52,048 nucleotides of DNA from JAZSNL01 sp045536365 (GTDB lineage Bacteria; Bacillota_I; Bacilli_A; ML615J-28; CAG-313): the NCBI GenBank assembly GCA_045536365.1, contig JAZSNL010000033.1, forward strand, positions 1 through 52,048, in the 5' to 3' direction. The notes under the pieces are model-generated. The model ran no database searches. It saw only the letters and a program-made list of their open reading frames with translations, and was not told the origin of the DNA. Below are positions 48,226 to 52,048 of the stretch, in pieces. The stretch's first letter is position 1. Each line of letters opens with the position of its first letter. The position numbers were made by a program, and so were the translations under genes.

Positions 48226-51200
48226 ATGAAAAGGAAAATATTTTATATTATAATTTCTTTATTGGTAATATCTTTAGTTGGTTGTAAGAAACCTGAACCT
48301 ACTAATCCTACATTATCAATAAAAGATGAGAAAGTTTCAATTAAGTTTTATGAAGAGTATACGATAGTTCCTGAAGTAACTGATTACGAAGGTACTCCTG
48401 AATATGTAATTGAAAGTGATAATGATATACATTTTGAAGGTTTAACTGTGGTAGATGGTACAGTTGGAAACCATGAAGTTAAAGTTAGCTTAAAAGGTTA
48501 TCCTGAAGTGTATGATATTATTACTGTTGAATATTTAGCTGCTCCTAAAATTACAATTGAACAATTAGAAATTGAATTATATGTTGGAGATTCTCATGAA
48601 GTTAAATTTACAACTGAAGGAGAAGAAGGCTATAATGTTATAGTAGAAATTTCTAATAAAACAGAAAATATTATAAGTCTTGATGAAAATAAAGTAACTG
48701 CTGTTTCTGCAGGCGAAGGTCTTGTTGAAGTAAGTCTTGTTGCGGATGGAAATGTTGTTGTTACTTATAATGTTAATTTTGTTATCAAAGAATTAGATAC
48801 TGAAAAACCAGAAATTATTGTTGATGGTGATTCAAAACTTTTATTAAATTGGGGTAAAGAAGCTGATTTATTAAAAGGTGTTACTGCAACGGATAATGTT
48901 GATGGTAATATTACTGATAAAATTGCGGTTGAACATTCAATTGATAATAGAACATATGGTACATATGAAGTTAAATATACTGTTACAGATAGTTCTGGTA
49001 ATACACAAAGTATAACTAGAGAAGTAGAAGTTGTATGGAATTATGAAGTTCAATTTATTGGACATATGGGATGTTATTATGGGGTTCCAAATAGTGAAGA
49101 AGCGTTTATTTATGCGGCAAGTGTTTTAAAATATCAAGCGTTAGAATGTGATGTTAAACAAACAAAAGATGGAGTATTTGTTGTTTGTCATGATGATGAT
49201 TTTGCTGGTATAGATCTTGCAAGTACAAATTATGAAGATTTAAAAGATGTTGTTAAAACATCATCAAGAACAGCAGGTTATCCTTCACAATATGGTGAAA
49301 TGCCTGGTACTGGTAAATATTCATCTACTATTTGTACATTAGAAAGATATTTAGAAATCTGTAAAGAATATGGTGTTAAAGCTGTTGTTGAATTAAAGAG
49401 TTCAAAAGGTATTACATCATCTGATCAATCTAGAATGCAAGCTTTACTTGATGAAATTGAAAAATGCGGAATGCTAAATGATGTTATTTTCTTAGGTTCA
49501 ACTTATAATTGTTTAATTTGGGTTAAGGAAAATGGATATGATTATATTCCTTGTCAATATTTAGTTAATTCTTGTGAAAGTGAAACTGTATTTAATAGAT
49601 GCTTACAATATGGATTTGAATTAAGTATTAACGCGATAAGTGATAATCCTAATAGTCCTGAATGGATAGCAAGATATCAAGATGCTGGTATTAAAGTTTC
49701 AACTTGGACATTTACACAATATGTTGACTATCCAGAATTACAAAAATGGATTGATTTAGGTGTTGATTATGTAACAGTTGACTGGCATAGTATGCATAAA
49801 TTAAATTTACCAGATAGTAGTGAAGTTGTTAAGCATAAAGTTGAATTCTATGATTACGATGGCACATTACTTAAAGAAACTATGGTAAAACACGGAAAAG
49901 CTGCTGCTATTCCTGCTACTCCTACAAGAGAAGGATATGAATTTATTGGTTGGAGTGAATCTGTTAAAAATGTAACTGAAGATATGAGTGTTACAGCTGA
50001 ATATAAAGCAATAGAGTATAAGATTACATATGATGATAATCTATATATTATGAATAAATCAAGTTGGGGAAGTAAAACTGAATTTGTAAATGAGTTTTAT
50101 AGTGATATGTTTGAATGGGTAAAATCAAAAGTTGGAAGTTTAGATGTATTAAGCTATAGTAATGGTGTTTATACTATCAAGACGAATTCTACTACTGAAG
50201 GTAAATGTTCATTCTCAAGTGTAGAAGAAATTTTAGCTTTAGATATTTATTATTTTGAAAGAACATTTGGTCCATTGATTTATAAACCTATTAGTGGAAG
50301 TAATTCGGCTGATTATGTTCCTGTTGTTGATGATAATTATTTCTTGAATTCTGAACCTTATAGAACTAAATATATTGAAATGAATGCTTATTTTTTAAAT
50401 GCAATTAAAACAGCGTATAGTGGATATAGTTCTACATTTGCACAAGCGTCTAATAACAGAGTTCAAATTATGTTTAGATTCCATCAATGGGCTAAAGGTG
50501 GAAACATTTCTGCATTTAATAATATTCCTAATAAGTATGTTTTCAAATATGCAACAGGTATTGAAGCGGTAATGCCTACTGATCATATTAGTTATACTAT
50601 TGAAGATGAAGTTATCTTATCTAATCCAACTGCTTCTATTGAATTTATCGGATGGTATTTAAATAGAGATGGTGAAGGAGAAAAAGTAACTAAGATTGAA
50701 AAAGGTTCAACTGGTGATATTATTCTTTATGCGGTATGGGAAGAATTTACTATTCCTGATGTTTATTCTAATATTAGTTATGAATTAGATGGTGGAACTA
50801 ATAGTGAAGATAATAAAGATAAGTATTTAGAAGGTGTTTCTACTGTTTTATATCCAGCGGAAAAAGAAGGTTATGTATTCTTAGGTTGGAGTTTAGAAAA
50901 AGGAAGTAGTGAATATTTAGCATCTATTAATGAAAAAGCAACTGGTGATATTACTTTATATGCTAATTATGAATATGCAAAATATGCGATAACATATGAC
51001 CTTCAAGAAGGAACTTGGGGTAATGAAATTAGTTATAATGGTTCTCCAGTGACATCTATTAATACTACATCTAACACTGAATTCTGGCAAGGATATGCAA
51101 GTAACATTTATTTATTCGAAGGAGTTGAGTATTCTTCTAGTTTAAATGCGACATGGTCAGAAAGAATTGGTATTGCTTTAGATGAAAAGATTGGTACTTA

Positions 51201-51591
51201 TGTTGTTAAAGTTTATTCATTAAGTGGCCAGACATTTGATTTTGCGGGATGTGATTATATCCTTCAAATTTCAAGTAGTTACTCTGGATATGCAGGTACT
51301 TCAGCATTTAGAAAAGCTGTAGAAGTAGGCCAAGTTGTAAGATTTATCGGTGATCCTACAACTGGTATTGCGACTGTTGAGTTCTATAATCCTGCTGATA
51401 TTTCTGGTGCAACTATTGAAAATTTTGTATCTGAATATACAATAGCAGATCATCCTGTATTATTACCTACACCTAAATATGAAGGCAAAACATTTAAAGG
51501 TTGGGCGTTAGATAAAACTGGTAGTGAAGTGTTTACAACTCTTCCAGAAGGAAGTATGGGTAATCTTGTGTTATATGCAATATGGGAATAA
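48226..51591 (+). CDS. 1121-residue surface lipoprotein: Ig-like domains, glycerophosphodiester phosphodiesterase, InlB-type repeats
   Basis: Lipobox LVGC, lipidated Cys at residue 20. Residues about 25-190 are two Ig-like (Big_2-type) domains; about 192-270 a DUF5011-like domain (ATDNVDGNITDKI, TYEVKYTVTDSSGNTQ). Residues about 275-528 are a GDPD domain: IGHMGC with His280, EECDV-type ECDVKQTKDG (Glu308, Asp310), CHDD (His322), VVELK, and TWTFTQYVDYPELQKWIDLGVDYVTVD. It should split glycerophosphodiesters outside the cell; His-Met-Gly replaces the usual His-Arg-Gly. Residues about 535-1121 are InlB B-type repeats (EFIGWSES, EFIGWYLN, VFLGWSLE, FKGWALD), two of them interrupted by large inserts at about 605-790 and 945-1070. 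GAGAGGTG lies before the ATG. It resembles the amidase lipoprotein in layout. Confidence 0.87.
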   Translation: MKRKIFYIIISLLVISLVGCKKPEPTNPTLSIKDEKVSIKFYEEYTIVPEVTDYEGTPEYVIESDNDIHFEGLTVVDGTVGNHEVKVSLKGYPEVYDIITVEYLAAPKITIEQLEIELYVGDSHEVKFTTEGEEGYNVIVEISNKTENIISLDENKVTAVSAGEGLVEVSLVADGNVVVTYNVNFVIKELDTEKPEIIVDGDSKLLLNWGKEADLLKGVTATDNVDGNITDKIAVEHSIDNRTYGTYEVKYTVTDSSGNTQSITREVEVVWNYEVQFIGHMGCYYGVPNSEEAFIYAASVLKYQALECDVKQTKDGVFVVCHDDDFAGIDLASTNYEDLKDVVKTSSRTAGYPSQYGEMPGTGKYSSTICTLERYLEICKEYGVKAVVELKSSKGITSSDQSRMQALLDEIEKCGMLNDVIFLGSTYNCLIWVKENGYDYIPCQYLVNSCESETVFNRCLQYGFELSINAISDNPNSPEWIARYQDAGIKVSTWTFTQYVDYPELQKWIDLGVDYVTVDWHSMHKLNLPDSSEVVKHKVEFYDYDGTLLKETMVKHGKAAAIPATPTREGYEFIGWSESVKNVTEDMSVTAEYKAIEYKITYDDNLYIMNKSSWGSKTEFVNEFYSDMFEWVKSKVGSLDVLSYSNGVYTIKTNSTTEGKCSFSSVEEILALDIYYFERTFGPLIYKPISGSNSADYVPVVDDNYFLNSEPYRTKYIEMNAYFLNAIKTAYSGYSSTFAQASNNRVQIMFRFHQWAKGGNISAFNNIPNKYVFKYATGIEAVMPTDHISYTIEDEVILSNPTASIEFIGWYLNRDGEGEKVTKIEKGSTGDIILYAVWEEFTIPDVYSNISYELDGGTNSEDNKDKYLEGVSTVLYPAEKEGYVFLGWSLEKGSSEYLASINEKATGDITLYANYEYAKYAITYDLQEGTWGNEISYNGSPVTSINTTSNTEFWQGYASNIYLFEGVEYSSSLNATWSERIGIALDEKIGTYVVKVYSLSGQTFDFAGCDYILQISSSYSGYAGTSAFRKAVEVGQVVRFIGDPTTGIATVEFYNPADISGATIENFVSEYTIADHPVLLPTPKYEGKTFKGWALDKTGSEVFTTLPEGSMGNLVLYAIWE

Positions 51592-51618
51592 AAAAGTCGG
51601 CTTATGCCGGCTTTTTTG
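51591..51618 (+). terminator. Rho-independent terminator
   Basis: AAAAAGTCGGC, loop TTAT, GCCGGCTTTTT (one G-T pair), then T residues. Confidence 0.92.
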
Positions 51619-51726
51619 ATTGATGAAAATTTCCTAGGTATGATTTTTGATGAATAAAGTATATTAAAAACGAATATAATAAAATGAAAAAAGTTTAAAA
51701 AATAAACATTAAAATTATCATATTAT

Positions 51727-51755
51727 TAGACAAAAAAATCAAATTGTAGTATAAT
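51727..51755 (+). promoter_or_regulatory. rRNA operon promoter P1
   Basis: TAGACA (51727-51732), 17 bp, TATAAT (51750-51755). It is the upstream of two tandem promoters. The AT-rich stretch 51619-51726 before it, with A and T runs, holds no gene and could act as an UP element. Confidence 0.6.
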
Positions 51756-51825
51756 ATTTAAGATTGCCGATGAGGTTGTCTGCAATCAAATTTAAAAAAT
51801 ATTTTAAAATATTATATCATTTTAT

Positions 51826-51854
51826 TTGACATATCTATAAAAGTTTGATATAAT
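51826..51854 (+). promoter_or_regulatory. rRNA operon promoter P2, full consensus
   Basis: TTGACA (51826-51831), 17 bp, TATAAT (51849-51854), with TGA just before the -10. This is the best promoter of the window. Confidence 0.9.
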
Positions 51855-51961
51855 ATTATGGCAATATGATTTGGTTTACATCCACAAAAAAATAAACGAA
51901 ATCATAAAAGCACATTTTGATCTTTGAAAACTGAACATAACAGGTGGAGCGGGATAAAACT
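51855..51961 (+). other. 16S rRNA leader with boxA-like element
   Basis: The leader contains GATCTTTGAAAACTGAACA at about 51919-51937, resembling the conserved CTTTGAAAACT element before Firmicutes rRNA genes, which takes part in antitermination and processing. Confidence 0.7.
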
Positions 51962-52048
51962 TTTATTGAGAGTTTGATCCTGGCTCAGGATTAACGCTGG
52001 CGGCATGCCTAATACATGCAAGTCGAACGAAAGTAGCAATACTTTAGT
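51962..52048 (+). rRNA. rrs: 16S ribosomal RNA, 5' end only
   Basis: The universal start AGAGTTTGATCCTGGCTCAG lies at 51969-51988, followed by the conserved GCTGGCGGCATGCC and ATACATGCAAGTCGAACG. By comparison with E. coli numbering the mature 5' end should be near 51962. The gene runs off the window. GGATTAACGCTGGCGGCATG favours a Mollicutes/Erysipelotrichia-like lineage over classical Bacillus. Confidence 0.97.

Noticed and set aside
1..52048. Reassigned genetic code (TGA as Trp) suggested by the Mollicutes-like 16S start
   Set aside because: Trp is written TGG throughout, no long gene needs TGA read-through, and TGA ends the CPBP protease gene at 4661-4663.

Overview
The window looks like a chromosomal segment of a very AT-rich, low-GC Gram-positive bacterium of the Bacilli/Mollicutes-related radiation, for example an uncultured gut lineage near RF39, Acholeplasma/Izemoplasma or Erysipelotrichia. 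The partial 16S rRNA at the right end begins with the GGATTAACGCTGGCGGCATG form usual in that group. The genetic code is standard: tryptophan is TGG, and the CPBP protease gene at 3953-4663 ends in TGA. Promoters are SigA-like, very often with an extended TGN-TATAAT -10 element and a 17-bp spacer. Ribosome binding sites are strong (GAGGTGAT or GGAGG) and fixed many start choices. I saw no CRISPR array, transposase, prophage or tRNA gene.

Layout. 0.4-5.4 kb: short accessory units (VanZ-like protein, AraC/GyrI regulator, BrnQ transporter, a 51-residue microprotein, CPBP protease, lipoprotein). 5.5-11.3 kb: two large surface lipoproteins, one a 1397-residue amidase with InlB-type repeats. 11.4-18.7 kb: MATE transporter, a YwaF-like membrane protein, a cytoplasmic leucine-rich-repeat protein, PEP carboxykinase, a lipoprotein and a PlsC-like protein. 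18.7-20.1 kb: a TIR-methyltransferase fusion. 20.3-25.3 kb: an information-processing operon, gdpP::rplI - dnaB - prfA. 25.5-29.8 kb: prmC, a membrane-tethered TsaC, spoIIR, rpiB, a small membrane protein, a YwzB-like protein and a SpoIIQ-like protein. 29.8-33.6 kb: the tRNA-modification pair mnmM/mnmL (minus strand), a DUF1295 protein, YigZ and PncC. 33.6-40.9 kb: tex-acpP, a MarR regulator with a histone-H1-like tail, pepP, a YihY-like protein, PdaA and a repeat-bearing membrane protein. 41.1-48.1 kb: an RNA uracil methyltransferase, then adhE - kinase-like protein - hppA. 48.2-51.6 kb: a GDPD/InlB-repeat lipoprotein. 51.7 kb to the end: tandem rRNA promoters, leader and the start of 16S.

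How it fits together. AdhE, ATP-type PEP carboxykinase and a membrane pyrophosphatase predicted to need potassium suggest a fermentative, energy-saving metabolism. spoIIR, a spoIIQ homologue and pdaA are endospore genes, so this lineage either forms spores or descends from one that did. The amidase and PdaA both act on peptidoglycan, which argues for a cell wall or exposure to other cells' walls.

Most notable: the TIR-methyltransferase fusion, the H1-tailed MarR protein, the membrane-anchored TsaC fusion, the GdpP-L9 fusion with an internal ribosome binding site, a recurring unnamed module inserted in InlB-type repeats of two surface proteins, and palindromic terminators that carry the stop codons of both convergent genes. 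All functional calls come from reading the sequence by eye and recalling families; no search was run.
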